The notes: generated by a model not told the origin, from the letters alone. Shown: positions 16,370 to 25,126, counted from the first letter of the stretch. The stretch is 64,000 nucleotides of DNA from Egaibacter danicus (GCA_016707075.1 JADJII010000008.1:124001-188000); one strand, 5' to 3'. Numbers and translations: made by a program.

Positions 16370-17252
16370 GTCTGATTCCCTCAAATCCGTTGTTCGATGG
16401 CTCCGGATTATCGGCCTGATAGGGTCGGTTGTTCTGCTGGCAGCGTGCAGCGCCATCAAAATTGGCTATAACACCGTGCCAGATTTGGCATATTGGTGGC
16501 TGGATGGGTATGCCGATTTCAATGAAGTCCAGACGCTGCAGGTTCGGGATGAACTCAACCGTCTCCACCAATGGCACCGCGTCACCGAATTGCCCAAGGT
16601 GGCAGACCTGCTGCAGAAAATGCAGCGACTGGCACCCGATGAGGTAACACCAGAGCAGGTGTGTGGTCTTTTCTCGGACGTACGAGCCCGACTGGAGGCT
16701 ATTCATGCACAGGCCGAGCCAGGCATCATTGCGCTGGCGATGAGCCTGGGCTCATCGCAACTGGCGCATATCGAAGCAAAATTCCAGAAGACCAACACCG
16801 GGTGGCGCGAAGACTGGCTTGACGGTACCCCTGCCGAGAAGCAGGAAAGGCGAATGAAGTCTGCCCTAGACCGGGCTGAACAGGTCTACAACACACTGGA
16901 GGAGCGCCAAAAGACGATTTTGCAGGAATCCATCGCCAGTTCCGGCTTTGATCCACAACTCAGCTACACCGAACGCTTGCGCCGCCAGCGGGATCTGCTG
17001 CAAACGCTACGCCAGATTCAGGGAAACAAGGTACCCGCCAGCCAGGCCACGGTTGCACTGCGGGGCTATAAGGAACGATCCATCAATTCGCCCAACCCTG
17101 CCTACCGCGCCTACAGTGACAAGGCCCTACTGGACAACTGCCGGGCCTTTGCGCAGCTTCATAACAGCACCACGGCAGAGCAGCGCGAGCGCGCGGTACG
17201 GCGTCTGGCAGCGTATGAGCGAGACATTCGTGAACTGGCAGCGCAGCGTTAG
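16368..17252 (+). CDS. DUF6279 family lipoprotein
   Basis: This 294-residue protein is exported and lipid-anchored: a hydrophobic leader ends in the lipobox LLAAC with Cys near residue 27. The mature start IGYNTVPDLAYWWLDGYADF is characteristic of DUF6279 proteins, which are common in beta- and gammaproteobacteria and have no established role. The rest is helical and charged. No other in-frame start precedes the leader without entering glmU. ATG 16368 overlaps the glmU start codon head to head, and an ATG pair at 16344/16347 is a less likely alternative. A response-regulator gene follows in the same direction. Confidence 0.82.
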   Translation: MSDSLKSVVRWLRIIGLIGSVVLLAACSAIKIGYNTVPDLAYWWLDGYADFNEVQTLQVRDELNRLHQWHRVTELPKVADLLQKMQRLAPDEVTPEQVCGLFSDVRARLEAIHAQAEPGIIALAMSLGSSQLAHIEAKFQKTNTGWREDWLDGTPAEKQERRMKSALDRAEQVYNTLEERQKTILQESIASSGFDPQLSYTERLRRQRDLLQTLRQIQGNKVPASQATVALRGYKERSINSPNPAYRAYSDKALLDNCRAFAQLHNSTTAEQRERAVRRLAAYERDIRELAAQR

Positions 17253-17307
17253 GTCCTGTCATTGTTTACAGATGGACGCGCGGAGCACTGGTATCCTGCC
17301 CGGTGTC

Positions 17308-17961
17308 ATGAATATTTTTCTGGTTGATGAGCACACGCTGTTTCGCGAAGGCATGCGCAGCCTGCTGCACCCGCTGGCTGAGACGGTGGCGCTCACCATG
17401 TTTGACGTCTGCGAGCAAGCGCTGGAACTGCCGGCCGACACGCCAGCCCCGGACCTCATTCTGAAAGACTGGCATCGGGGGGGCAGCAGTTTTGCCACCC
17501 TGAAGTCCGTTTGCCAGCGGTTTCCCCTCAGCCCCGTGGTGGTGGTATCGGGCGAAAGTGGGCCTGAGTTGATTCGCAAGATCATCGCTCAGGGCGCTGC
17601 CGGCTTTATCCCCAAGCAATCGACGCCGCAAGAGCTGATCAATGCCCTGCGCCAGATTCTGAATGGCGAGGCGTATATGCCAGAGACAGCGCAGGATGGC
17701 CATGCAAACCGCATGGGCAACCCCCGTCGGCAGTCACGCATGCTGGAGATGGCCACCGTCTGGCCTGCCCTGACTGAACGGCAGCTTGAGGTGTTTCAAG
17801 GCGCCCTGCGTGGCCTGGCCAACAAGGAAATTGCGCGCGAACTGGCCATCTCCGATGGCACCGTCAAGCAGCACTTAAGCGCCATCTACCAGATACTGGG
17901 CGTCGCCAGCCGGGTAGAAGCGGTATCGGTAGCCGCCCGACGCGGCATTCGGGCCGACTAA
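17308..17961 (+). CDS. NarL/FixJ-type response regulator
   Basis: This 217-residue protein has a receiver domain (MNIFLVDEHTLFREGMRSLL) and a C-terminal LuxR-type helix-turn-helix (LTERQLEVFQGALRGLANKEIARELAISDGTVKQHLSAIY). The acidic pocket DE at residues 7-8, the probable phosphoacceptor Asp in LILKDW and the conserved Lys in GFIPK are present, but the usual DxxMP after the Asp is replaced by DWHRGG. No kinase gene is adjacent; the small kinase ending at 14161 is a possible partner. The ATG at 17308 gives the canonical N-terminus, although no strong ribosome site precedes it. Confidence 0.87.
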   Translation: MNIFLVDEHTLFREGMRSLLHPLAETVALTMFDVCEQALELPADTPAPDLILKDWHRGGSSFATLKSVCQRFPLSPVVVVSGESGPELIRKIIAQGAAGFIPKQSTPQELINALRQILNGEAYMPETAQDGHANRMGNPRRQSRMLEMATVWPALTERQLEVFQGALRGLANKEIARELAISDGTVKQHLSAIYQILGVASRVEAVSVAARRGIRAD

Positions 17962-17983
17962 CATCATCCAGCGCCAGGGCCAG

Positions 17984-18994
17984 TCAGCCCTGCAGCGCCG
18001 CCCACATTTCCTTGTCGCGCTCAGCCGTCCAGATACGCGGGTTCTTGATGCCGCTGGCCTCGTCAAACGCCCGGGTTACATCAAAAGGCAGGCAGTGCTC
18101 GTAGATAAACACCTGGCCAAAGACCGGGTCCATGCTCTTGCGCGCGTGCGCCATGGCGGCCTTGAGGTCCATGCCCTGCGCCACGGCTTCACGGCCGCAG
18201 CGGTACAGCGTTTCAACCCAGCGTTTGGTGTAGTCCAGCGCCTTGTTGACGTTCGTGTTGCCCTTCATCGCCTCGCCACGGCCGGGTACGATGGCCTCAG
18301 CCTTGAGCGCGCGCAGCGCCTCCAGCGTGGCGGGCCATTCCTCCAGTTGCGCGTCGCCGGTGTAAACACCGGCCTCATACTCGACCAGGTCGCCCGAGTA
18401 CAGCACTTTTTCTTCCTCCACCCAGGCGATGGTGTCACCTCGCGTGTGGCCAGAACCGGGGCTCCATATCTGCACCACGACGCCGCCCAGGTTGATCGAC
18501 AGCTTGCCTGGCACCTCACCTTTCACCGGATTGCCTCCGCCAATCACCATAGTGGGCCAGGTCAGGCCGGGCACCGTCTCAGCGTTGCGGAACAGGCGCG
18601 GGAAGCGCTCCATCTCGCTCTTCATGTCCTGTGCACCGCGCTCGTGGATCAATTCCAGCGTGCCCTGGCTGGCAATGATCTCGGTGGCACCTTCGGCGGC
18701 GTAGGCATAGGCACCCAGCACGCGCACCGCGTGGTAGTGCGTCAGCAGCACGTACTTGATGGGCAGGTCGCTGACGGTGCGGATCTTGGCGATGAGGTCG
18801 CGCGCCATGGCCGGCGTGGCGGTTGCGTCGCTGACCATGATGAAACGGTCACCGATGATGACGCCCGAGTTCGGGTCGCCCTCGGTGGTGTAGGCCCAGC
18901 AATGCTGGCTGAGCTGCTCAAAGGTGGTTTTCTTGTCGGTCAGGTCAGCCTGACTGGCAAATGCCTTGGTGGCGGTTGGTGTTGGGGTAGACAT
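17984..18994 (-). CDS. MBL-fold metallo-hydrolase with altered metal motif
   Basis: This 336-residue protein has the metallo-beta-lactamase fold: LLTHYHAVRVLGAYAY, then SPGSGHTRGDTIAWVEEEKVLYSGDLVEYEAG, then IVPGRGEAM. The first metal motif is HYHAVR where classical members have HxHxDH, so the second-site ligands Asp and His are missing. GHTRGD and the later SGDLV supply the other ligands. The enzyme may bind one metal or act on an unusual substrate. A clear AGGAG ribosome site and a pair of TAACTAAT repeats lie upstream. The TetR gene starts further up in the same direction and may regulate it. Confidence 0.85.
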   Translation of the reverse strand: MSTPTPTATKAFASQADLTDKKTTFEQLSQHCWAYTTEGDPNSGVIIGDRFIMVSDATATPAMARDLIAKIRTVSDLPIKYVLLTHYHAVRVLGAYAYAAEGATEIIASQGTLELIHERGAQDMKSEMERFPRLFRNAETVPGLTWPTMVIGGGNPVKGEVPGKLSINLGGVVVQIWSPGSGHTRGDTIAWVEEEKVLYSGDLVEYEAGVYTGDAQLEEWPATLEALRALKAEAIVPGRGEAMKGNTNVNKALDYTKRWVETLYRCGREAVAQGMDLKAAMAHARKSMDPVFGQVFIYEHCLPFDVTRAFDEASGIKNPRIWTAERDKEMWAALQG

Positions 18995-19021
18995 CTGTAA
19001 CTCCTGAGAAGCTTTAAATTT

Positions 19022-19039
19022 TAACTAATCGTAACTAAT
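19022..19039. promoter_or_regulatory. Tandem TAACTAAT repeat, candidate operator
   Basis: TAACTAAT occurs at 19022-19029 and 19032-19039, ten bases apart, so both fall on the same face of the helix. The site is just upstream of the MBL hydrolase ribosome site. The neighbouring TetR protein is a plausible binder; this is inference from position only. Confidence 0.35.
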
Positions 19040-19061
19040 TACGCATTGTTGAACGATGACT

Positions 19062-19220
19062 TGAGATTCAGAGCAACTCTGGATTGACCCGCGCTTTTCC
19101 AGAAACATCATGTTTGAACCCAATGAAGCGGCGATTGCCTTGGCCGACAGTCTGGGTCTGCAAGTGATCGCTGAAGGTGTGGAAACGACTTCCCGGCGGG
19201 ACTCTATCGCCGTCCAAGGC
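19062..19220 (+). pseudogene. Remnant of an EAL-domain c-di-GMP phosphodiesterase gene
   Basis: The plus strand encodes LWIDPRFSRNIMFEPNEAA, then IALADSLGLQVIAEGVET. These correspond to the KIDRSFVRDI and IALAxSLGLxVIAEGVET blocks of EAL phosphodiesterases, followed by a weak match to the QRDFLxxxGC segment. About four residues are missing between the blocks (PNEAAIALAD instead of PNEAAI-xxxI-IALAD). Nothing before 19062 or after about 19220 continues the domain. Only about 50 of some 240 domain residues survive and there is no start, so this is debris from a lost gene. It lies between the MBL hydrolase and TetR genes, on the opposite strand to both. Confidence 0.8.
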
Positions 19221-19224
19221 TGCT

Positions 19225-19821
19225 TCAGGAATACCCGTGGTCCAGCGTGGCAATTACCTCCTCGGCAAAAGCCGCATAACTCATGGAGCCGTTGGGACGC
19301 AGCCAGGTGAAAGTCCAGTTGATCATGCCAAACAGCATCATCGTGGCAGCCGTCTGGTTGGATGCATTCACCCGTTTCGGATAAGCGCGACGCAAAAACC
19401 GGGTGACGGCCGAAACCAGGTCGCGTTGCCGGTTCAGGATCAGTTCACGCTGCTCTTCTCCCAGAAACTGGGTGTCGTGCAGCAACGCAACATGGCGCGT
19501 AGCCGAGGTTTCGTATTCCTGCAGGAAACTGCGGATCAGTTCATGCAGTGCGGCACGGTCGTCCAGGTTTCGCCGCTGGGCGGTGGCCTCGGTCTTGCCA
19601 ATGAGGCTGAGCAATCGCTGTGTGTAGCGGTCCAGCAGGTCAAACAGGATGGCCTCTTTGGCGCTGTAGTAGTGGTACAGCCGCGCCTTGGATGTGCCAT
19701 TGGCGGCAGCAATATCGTTCATGGTGGCTGCAGGATAGCTTTTGTCGGCAAAACACTGCGCAGCGCGGTCAAGAATCTCGTCGCGCTTGAGTTCGTGTGT
19801 AGCGGATTTGGGGCGGGCCAT
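19225..19821 (-). CDS. TetR family transcriptional regulator
   Basis: This 198-residue repressor has an N-terminal TetR helix-turn-helix (RDEILDRAAQCFADKSYPAATMNDIAAANGTSKARLYHYYSAKEAIL, about residues 13-60) and a helical C-terminal ligand domain. Its ligand is unknown. The gene points toward the MBL hydrolase gene with the EAL remnant between them. Its start codon is 40 bases from the divergent TfoX-like gene, so the intergenic region may be its operator. The ATG begins MARPKSATHELKRDEIL, a normal family N-terminus. Confidence 0.9.
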   Translation of the reverse strand: MARPKSATHELKRDEILDRAAQCFADKSYPAATMNDIAAANGTSKARLYHYYSAKEAILFDLLDRYTQRLLSLIGKTEATAQRRNLDDRAALHELIRSFLQEYETSATRHVALLHDTQFLGEEQRELILNRQRDLVSAVTRFLRRAYPKRVNASNQTAATMMLFGMINWTFTWLRPNGSMSYAAFAEEVIATLDHGYS

Positions 19822-19861
19822 GGCGCGTATTGTGACGTCTGGCGGCTTCTATACTGCACCC

Positions 19862-20296
19862 ATGGCCGCCAACCGGGACTTTGCCGACTACTGCTGCGAG
19901 TTGCTCGCCAGCGTGGGCCCGTGTGTGCCTAAACGCATGTTTGGTGGTTGGGGCATCAGCACCGACGGACTGACGATTGCCATCATCGCCGACCTGGGCT
20001 CCGGCGAAAAACTCTGGCTCAAGGCCGATGACGACACCCGCAGCCAGATGGAGGCTGCGGGATGCGAACGCTTCACCTACGCGTCCACCAAAAGTGGTGA
20101 GCCGGTATCACGCAGCATGAATTACTACAGTGCCCCGGAAGACACGCTGGAGTCACCGCATGCCATGGCGCCGTGGGCCAGAATGGCCTTGAATTGCGCA
20201 TTGAAAGTTCACATAACCCCCGCCAAATATGCGCGAACAGCTACTAAATCAATAGCAAACAAAAAGAAACCAAAGGGCACAACGTCACGTCGCTAG
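19862..20296 (+). CDS. TfoX N-terminal domain protein
   Basis: This 144-residue protein carries only the TfoX N-terminal domain: VPKRMFGGWGISTDGLTIAII, then ERFTYASTKSGEPVSRSMNYYSAPED. It lacks the C-terminal domain found in TfoX/Sxy competence activators. Single-domain relatives are widespread and mostly uncharacterised, so a role in competence should not be assumed. The last 25 residues are basic and partly encoded by a reversed copy of the dispersed repeat (RTATKSIAN). The ATG at 19862 is chosen over one at 19820, which would overlap the TetR start codon. Confidence 0.83.
   Translation: MAANRDFADYCCELLASVGPCVPKRMFGGWGISTDGLTIAIIADLGSGEKLWLKADDDTRSQMEAAGCERFTYASTKSGEPVSRSMNYYSAPEDTLESPHAMAPWARMALNCALKVHITPAKYARTATKSIANKKKPKGTTSRR
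20208..20258 (-). repeat. Dispersed palindromic element, copy 3 (in TfoX-like gene)
   Basis: Core GCTACT (20240-20245), spacer AAATC, AATAGC (20251-20256). The GCGC and GGCGGGGGTTATG-like downstream parts lie to the left, so it is reversed relative to the gene. It codes for TATKSIA in the basic tail. Confidence 0.6.
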
Positions 20297-20312
20297 CCCT
20301 TAGTCATCAGTT

Positions 20313-20816
20313 TTATGGCTGGTTCGACTCCAGACCCGGCAGCACCCTGCCCCGGCCAGCAACCACAAACTCGCTGTAGCCGAGCAACCCGGACGCAAGA
20401 CGTCTGGCTGCACCCATAACCAGCACCAGCGCAGCGCCCATATCGCGCGCAGGCTGAACCACGGCCATCTGCCATCTGGATGCGTTGCCCACCGTGCGGC
20501 CCTGCTCCACTGAAGTTGGCTCCCACTCAAAGTAGGCCGGCCTGTTGACAGCATCGCCCCTGGGTTCGATCACCACACGCTGGCCGGGCTGCAGGTTCAG
20601 CCGCTGGCCTTTGGTCAGAAACAGATCACCCCAGTCATTGGCTGGCCCCGTGTGCGGGCCGTCCAGCGTGGCCCATACCTGACCTGCATTAATGCGCAAA
20701 ACACCAGCTTCACGGGGCTGCAGGGTCATGGCACGTCCGCTGGCCAGTTTCCAGCAGCCGCCCAAGGTTTCAGAGGCAGCAGGGGAGTGCATTTTCATTG
20801 ATGGTTGAGATGTCAT
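20313..20816 (-). CDS. DUF2917 domain protein
   Basis: This 167-residue protein contains the DUF2917 segment: WKLASGRAMTLQPREAGVLRINAGQVWATLDGP, then DLFLTKGQRLNLQPGQRVVIEP. It looks like a small beta-sandwich with a cupin-like flavour. The function is unknown. It is divergent from a GcvA-type LysR gene, an arrangement repeatedly seen for DUF2917 in Burkholderiales, which suggests that the LysR protein controls it. The first Met is used here; Met7 or Met9 are alternatives. It converges with the TfoX-like gene, with 16 bases between their stops. Confidence 0.78.
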   Translation of the reverse strand: MTSQPSMKMHSPAASETLGGCWKLASGRAMTLQPREAGVLRINAGQVWATLDGPHTGPANDWGDLFLTKGQRLNLQPGQRVVIEPRGDAVNRPAYFEWEPTSVEQGRTVGNASRWQMAVVQPARDMGAALVLVMGAARRLASGLLGYSEFVVAGRGRVLPGLESNQP

Positions 20817-20923
20817 GGCAGTTTCCTTATTGATCGGCTTGGCATTGAATGATCAGGCCAACGGGTGCCGTGGTCCAATGAAATCGGGCTACACTATTCA
20901 TTCCCTATTCGCATCAATCGATC

Positions 20924-21934
20924 ATGGCCAAACTATCTTCTGGCGCACTGCAGCATTCCGAAAACCACTTGCGCACCCGGCCCATCTCGGCCGGGCATCT
21001 GCGCGCATTTGAGGCTGTGGCGCGCCACCTGAACTTCCGGGCGGCATCCGAGGAGCTGTCGCTCACCCAAAGTGCGGTGAGCCGCCAGATTCAAGCCATG
21101 GAAGAAGAAGTAGGTGTGGGCCTGTTCCTGCGTCACACGCGGGCGGTGGAGCTCACGGGCGCGGGCGCGCAGTTGTTTCGCGCCGTGGTGCCCTCGCTGG
21201 AGCGTCTGGACAGTGCAGTGCGCATGATCCGGCGCAGTGCCGGGCGCAAAAGTGTGGCCATCACCACCTGGGCATCGTTTGCATCCATGTGGCTGATCCC
21301 GCGACTGGAGGCGTTTCAGAGCGAACACCCCGACATCGACATTCGCATCGATGCCAGCGATGTGCCGGTTGACCTGGAAACCGCGGACATCGATGTGGCT
21401 CTACGGTATGTGAAGCCCGCCAATGCACCGGCGAACGCGATTCGGCTGTTTGGCGAGCAACTTACACCCGTGGCCAGCCCCTGGTTGCTCAAAAGCGGGC
21501 ACGCACTCAAAAAGGGCGAAGATCTGGCGCATTTCGCGCTGATTGAGGCCGGTGACGCCCATCGTTCCCAGAATCTGGAGGTGCTGTCCTGGCGGCGCTG
21601 GCTGGACGTGCATCACTTCACCAGCCTGGAGCCCAAACGCTGGCTATATTTCAACTACGCCCACCAGATTGCGCAAGCCGCCCTCACTGGACAAGGCGTA
21701 GCACTGGCGCGCATGCCGCTGGTGGCCGACAGTCTGGCCAGTGGCGACTTGGTGGAAATACTACCCAACATGCGGCTGGATTCGCCACTCGTCTACTGGT
21801 TGATCGTCGGTCCGCGCGCATCGGCCCGGCCCGAGATTGTGGCGTTTTGCAACTGGCTGCAGGCGCAGGCGGCACTCACACGAATCGCCATAGGCGACGT
21901 GCCTGACCCCGACACCGTCGACAACTTCGATTGA
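20924..21934 (+). CDS. LysR family regulator, GcvA-like
   Basis: This 336-residue regulator has an N-terminal helix-turn-helix (LRAFEAVARHLNFRAASEELSLTQSAVSRQIQAMEEEVGVGLF, about residues 26-70) and a LysR substrate-binding domain. GcvA-type features are the LRAFEAVARHLNF opening and SASMWLIPRLEAFQ-like segment. It is divergent from the DUF2917 gene with a 107-base shared gap, where the operator should lie. The stop codon is immediately followed by the tail of a decayed amino-acid deaminase gene on the other strand. Confidence 0.9.
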   Translation: MAKLSSGALQHSENHLRTRPISAGHLRAFEAVARHLNFRAASEELSLTQSAVSRQIQAMEEEVGVGLFLRHTRAVELTGAGAQLFRAVVPSLERLDSAVRMIRRSAGRKSVAITTWASFASMWLIPRLEAFQSEHPDIDIRIDASDVPVDLETADIDVALRYVKPANAPANAIRLFGEQLTPVASPWLLKSGHALKKGEDLAHFALIEAGDAHRSQNLEVLSWRRWLDVHHFTSLEPKRWLYFNYAHQIAQAALTGQGVALARMPLVADSLASGDLVEILPNMRLDSPLVYWLIVGPRASARPEIVAFCNWLQAQAALTRIAIGDVPDPDTVDNFD

Positions 21935-22508
21935 TCAGAAGCAGGTGGTGATGGCGTCGACCACGGTGTAGCTCGCATCGACCAGCGGCATCCATCGCCA
22001 CTTATCAAAGGTGGTGCAGGGATGCGAGATGCCCAGACAAACCAGGTCACCCACTTGCAGGGCCGCAAACTCCGGGGCCCGTGCCGCGCAAGTGTGCATG
22101 CTGGTCGTTCAGGCCGGTGATTTTCCAGTCTGCCGATGAGGCGGCGATGACAGGCGGGCCACTCTGAAGGCTGCTTCTGGAACACACAGCCTGCGGGATC
22201 GGCATCTCCCAGTCATATGACAGGTCCCGCTTGCCAGCCGCACCGCCGGGCTGGCGCCGAAACAATTGTGGCGACAGGGTCGTTTTCCCGTGGGGTGCCA
22301 GCCCAACCCCCTGTGCATTGGCAAAGTCCTGCATCCATTGCAGGTTATGGCGCAAAACGTCCTGCTTGATGACCGCCAGTGGTAGAGGCAGGTCCCCGCG
22401 CAGCACATTCCAGCGTTTCGCTCCGATTTCTAAACGGCGCAACGGTGCGCTGTGGTGCGGAAACCCCTTGAATGACGCGTCAATCAGGAGGTCAAGCAGG
22501 TCTTGCAA
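21935..22508 (-). pseudogene. Remnant of a PLP-dependent amino-acid deaminase (D-threonine aldolase-like)
   Basis: The N-terminal part (from 22508) reads RWNVLRGDLPLPLAVIKQ, then NAQGVGLAPHGKTTLSPQLFRRQ. These are the start of the alanine-racemase-type barrel, including the region of the PLP lysine in HGKT. After about 120 residues the sequence jumps to ITGLNDQHAHL, near the family's C-terminus. From there the homologous reading shifts frame (ARAPEFAALQVGDLVCLGISHPCTTFDKWRWMPLVDASY) and ends at 21935. Most of the barrel, roughly 200 residues or more, is deleted, and one frameshift is present at the junction. The gene is dead. It presumably deaminated or cleaved D-hydroxy amino acids. Confidence 0.85.
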
Positions 22509-22526
22509 TGTCGCGATTTGGCATGG

Positions 22527-23126
22527 TTAGACCGGCCAGACCACGCCGTTGTCATTCAAAATGGCGTCCAGCGGCAGATCGTGGGATTCGGGCTCGAAGT
22601 CGGGCAGGAAACCGTTCGAGAAGCCCAGCCCCACGGTGAACGGGCGCGGCTCCAGTGTGGCCAGCATCCGGTCATAAAAACCACCTCCGTAGCCGAGCCG
22701 GTAGCCGCCCGGCGCATAACCGACGCAGGCGACAAACAGCAAACTGGGCACAATCACCTCGGTATCCTTGGGCTTGGGAATCCCATACGCGTCATCTTCC
22801 ATTGGGCAACCGGGGTACCAGGCGTGAAAAATCATGGTCTTGTGGACCTTGTCCACCACCGGCAGGCCGATGCGCCGCGGTTGTGGCTGGTCGATCAGTT
22901 CGCCGTCCTCCTTCCAGCGATGCAGGGCCGGCAGGGGGTCAAATTCACCCTTGATGGGCCAGTAGGCGCCAATTACCGAATCGGGCCGGCCCACCAGCCA
23001 GATGCGCATCACCCGCTGCAGCAAATCGGCGCGCTGTAAACGATCCGGCATCTCCAGACGTTGTTCAATAAGTGCCTTGCGAAGGGCTTTCTTTTCCTGC
23101 GCACGCTTGTCGTCCGAGTTCTTCAT
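22527..23126 (-). CDS. 5-formyltetrahydrofolate cyclo-ligase
   Basis: This roughly 199-residue enzyme converts 5-formyl-THF to 5,10-methenyl-THF with ATP. The family signature is clear: IPSLLFVACVGYAPGGYRLGYGGGFYDRML near residue 140, with the N-terminal K-R-E-K/ALRKAL helix and IGAYWPIKGEFDP. The ATG at 23126 is used; a GTG at 23135 is also in frame. The gene is divergent from the lytic transglycosylase gene, whose ATG is 10 bases away, so the two share a very tight promoter region. Downstream is the decayed deaminase gene. Confidence 0.92.
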   Translation of the reverse strand: MKNSDDKRAQEKKALRKALIEQRLEMPDRLQRADLLQRVMRIWLVGRPDSVIGAYWPIKGEFDPLPALHRWKEDGELIDQPQPRRIGLPVVDKVHKTMIFHAWYPGCPMEDDAYGIPKPKDTEVIVPSLLFVACVGYAPGGYRLGYGGGFYDRMLATLEPRPFTVGLGFSNGFLPDFEPESHDLPLDAILNDNGVVWPV

Positions 23127-23135
23127 AATTCCCAC

Positions 23136-25126
23136 ATGCAGTTTTCAACCATTTTGACATCGTTCGCACTCGCTACAGCCTGCGTTTTTTCGACTGGAAA
23201 CGCAGCTGGAGTCCCGTCTCGCGAGACCGCCAAGGTGGACGAAACCATTCTGGAAATGAGCGATGCGTTCAAAAGGGGAGACCGCAGGCGCCTCACCCTC
23301 CTTTTGCCTCAGGTCCGTGGCCATGCCCTGGAGCCATGGGGGGCCTACTGGGAAATACGAGCCCGGCTTGAAGAAGCCAGCGCCCAGGACATCCAGAGCT
23401 TTTGTACCGCTACAGCGGCACATACCAGGAAGATCGTCTGCGCAACGACTGGCTGCTGCTGCTGGGCCAGCGCCGCGAGTGGGGCACCTTCATGGCTGAA
23501 TACCCCAAGTTCCGCATGAACGATGACCGCTCGGTGCGCTGTTATGCATTGCTGACTGAATACAACGCGGGTGATCTCGACGTAGCGGGCCAGGTTGAAG
23601 AGTTCTGGCTGGCGCAGCGCGACGTTGAGGAAGGCTGTGCGGCCGCTGCAGACCAGCAGCTCAAGGCTGGCAAGCTCAAACCCCACACGGCCTGGCTGCG
23701 CGCGCGCCTGGGCATGGAGAATGACCGCCTGCGCATCGCTACACAGGCCATTGGCCTGCTCAACCCCGAATGGGCCATCACCGCAGGCAGCATTTACGCC
23801 AACCCTGAGCGTTACCTGAACGAGAAAATCACCGCTTTGCGGCCTCGCACCAAGGAACTCGTCACACTGGCGCTGATTCGCCTGGCAGTCAGCGACCCCG
23901 AAGCAGCAGCCATCGAGGCCGACAAACTGCGGTGGAAAGCCCAGCTCACGCTGGAGGAGCGCAGCTGGGTCTGGGGTGTGATCGGCAAACGTGCTGCACA
24001 AAAGCTGTCGGATGGTGCGGTTACCTATTTCCTGAACGGCCAGGACAAGTTCATGCACGACGACCATCTGGCCTGGAAGGTTCGTTCTGCGCTACGCGCC
24101 GGCAATTGGGACCAGGTCACCACCGCCATAGCCGCCATGAGCGAAACCCAGCGTAAAGACCCCACATGGGTCTACTGGCGCGCACGTGCGCTGCTGAACC
24201 GGGCCCAAACTGAAGCCGACCGAGCTGAAGCGTCCCACTTGCTGGGGAGCATTGCCAGTACCCGTGGTTTCTATGAGCAACTGGCGCTGGAAGAACTGGG
24301 CCATCGTGTGACGGCACCCGAGCGACCACTACCCCTCACCGACGAAGAAAAAGAAGTTGCCCGGCTCGACCCGGGCCTGAACCGGGCGCTGTACGCCATC
24401 GCCATGGGTCTGCGCACGGAGGGCGTACGCGAATGGAATTACACCACCAACCTGCACGCCCGGGGCGGCATGGATGACCGGTCACTGCTGGCAGCGGCCG
24501 ACCTCGCCTGCCAGCGCGAGGTCTGGGACCGCTGCATCAACACCAGCGAACGCACCAAGGGTGTGGCCGATTTCGACCAGCGCTTTCCGACACCGTTTCG
24601 CGCGGCGGTGGCAGCCCGCGCGGCACAAATTGGTCTGGACCCGGCCTATGTGTATGGGCTGATCCGTCAGGAGAGCCGTTTTGTCATGGATGCCCGCTCA
24701 GGCGTGGGCGCAGCAGGCCTGATGCAGGTCATGCCCGCCACGGCGCGCTGGACCGCCAAAAAGATCGGTCTCACCACCTACACTGCTGACCAGATTACCA
24801 ACCACGAAACCAATATCGCCATTGGCACGGGCTACCTCAAGCTGGTGCTGGATGATTTTGATGGCTCCATGCCCATGGCCGCGGCCGCCTACAACGCCGG
24901 CCCCAGCCGGCCGCGCAACTGGCGCAATGGCCCCGTGATGGAGGCGGCCATCTGGGCCGAAAATGTGCCTTTCGCCGAAACCCGTGACTACGTCAAAAAG
25001 GTTCTGAGCAACACCACCAACTACGCTGCTATCCTGACCGGCGCACCGCAGTCGCTCAAGGCCCGTCTGGGCTCGGTTGGTCCCCGGCTGAGTCCTGCTT
25101 CTGCCGAGAGCAGGGAGCTGCCATGA
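23136..25126 (+). pseudogene. Soluble lytic murein transglycosylase (slt-type), interrupted by a frameshift
   Basis: Two adjacent frames encode one protein. From 23136 comes a signal peptide and the start of the alpha-helical U domain, down to ASAQDIQSF. From about 23402 the sequence continues as YRYSGTYQEDRLRNDWLLLLGQRREW in another frame through to the stop. AGCTTTTGTACC at the junction would read AGC TTT TTG TAC if the T run had one more base, restoring SFLYRYSG. The C-terminal SLT domain is complete: catalytic Glu in IRQESRF, then GLMQVMPATA and AAAAYNAGP. The intact protein would cleave peptidoglycan in the periplasm. Either the gene lost one T or the base call is wrong; the rest shows no decay. 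Confidence 0.85.

Noticed and set aside
17975..17992. CAGGGC/GCCCTG stem between the response regulator and MBL genes as a bidirectional terminator
   Set aside because: The stem is only 6 bp, overlaps the last codons of the MBL gene and has no T tract on either side.
18095..19000. 301-codon plus-strand frame opposite the MBL hydrolase gene
   Set aside because: The MBL motifs and ribosome site support the minus-strand gene; the antisense frame has no homologous features.
23395..23410. Programmed ribosomal frameshifting in slt
   Set aside because: There is no canonical slippery heptamer with a following hairpin or pseudoknot, and related enzymes are encoded in one frame.
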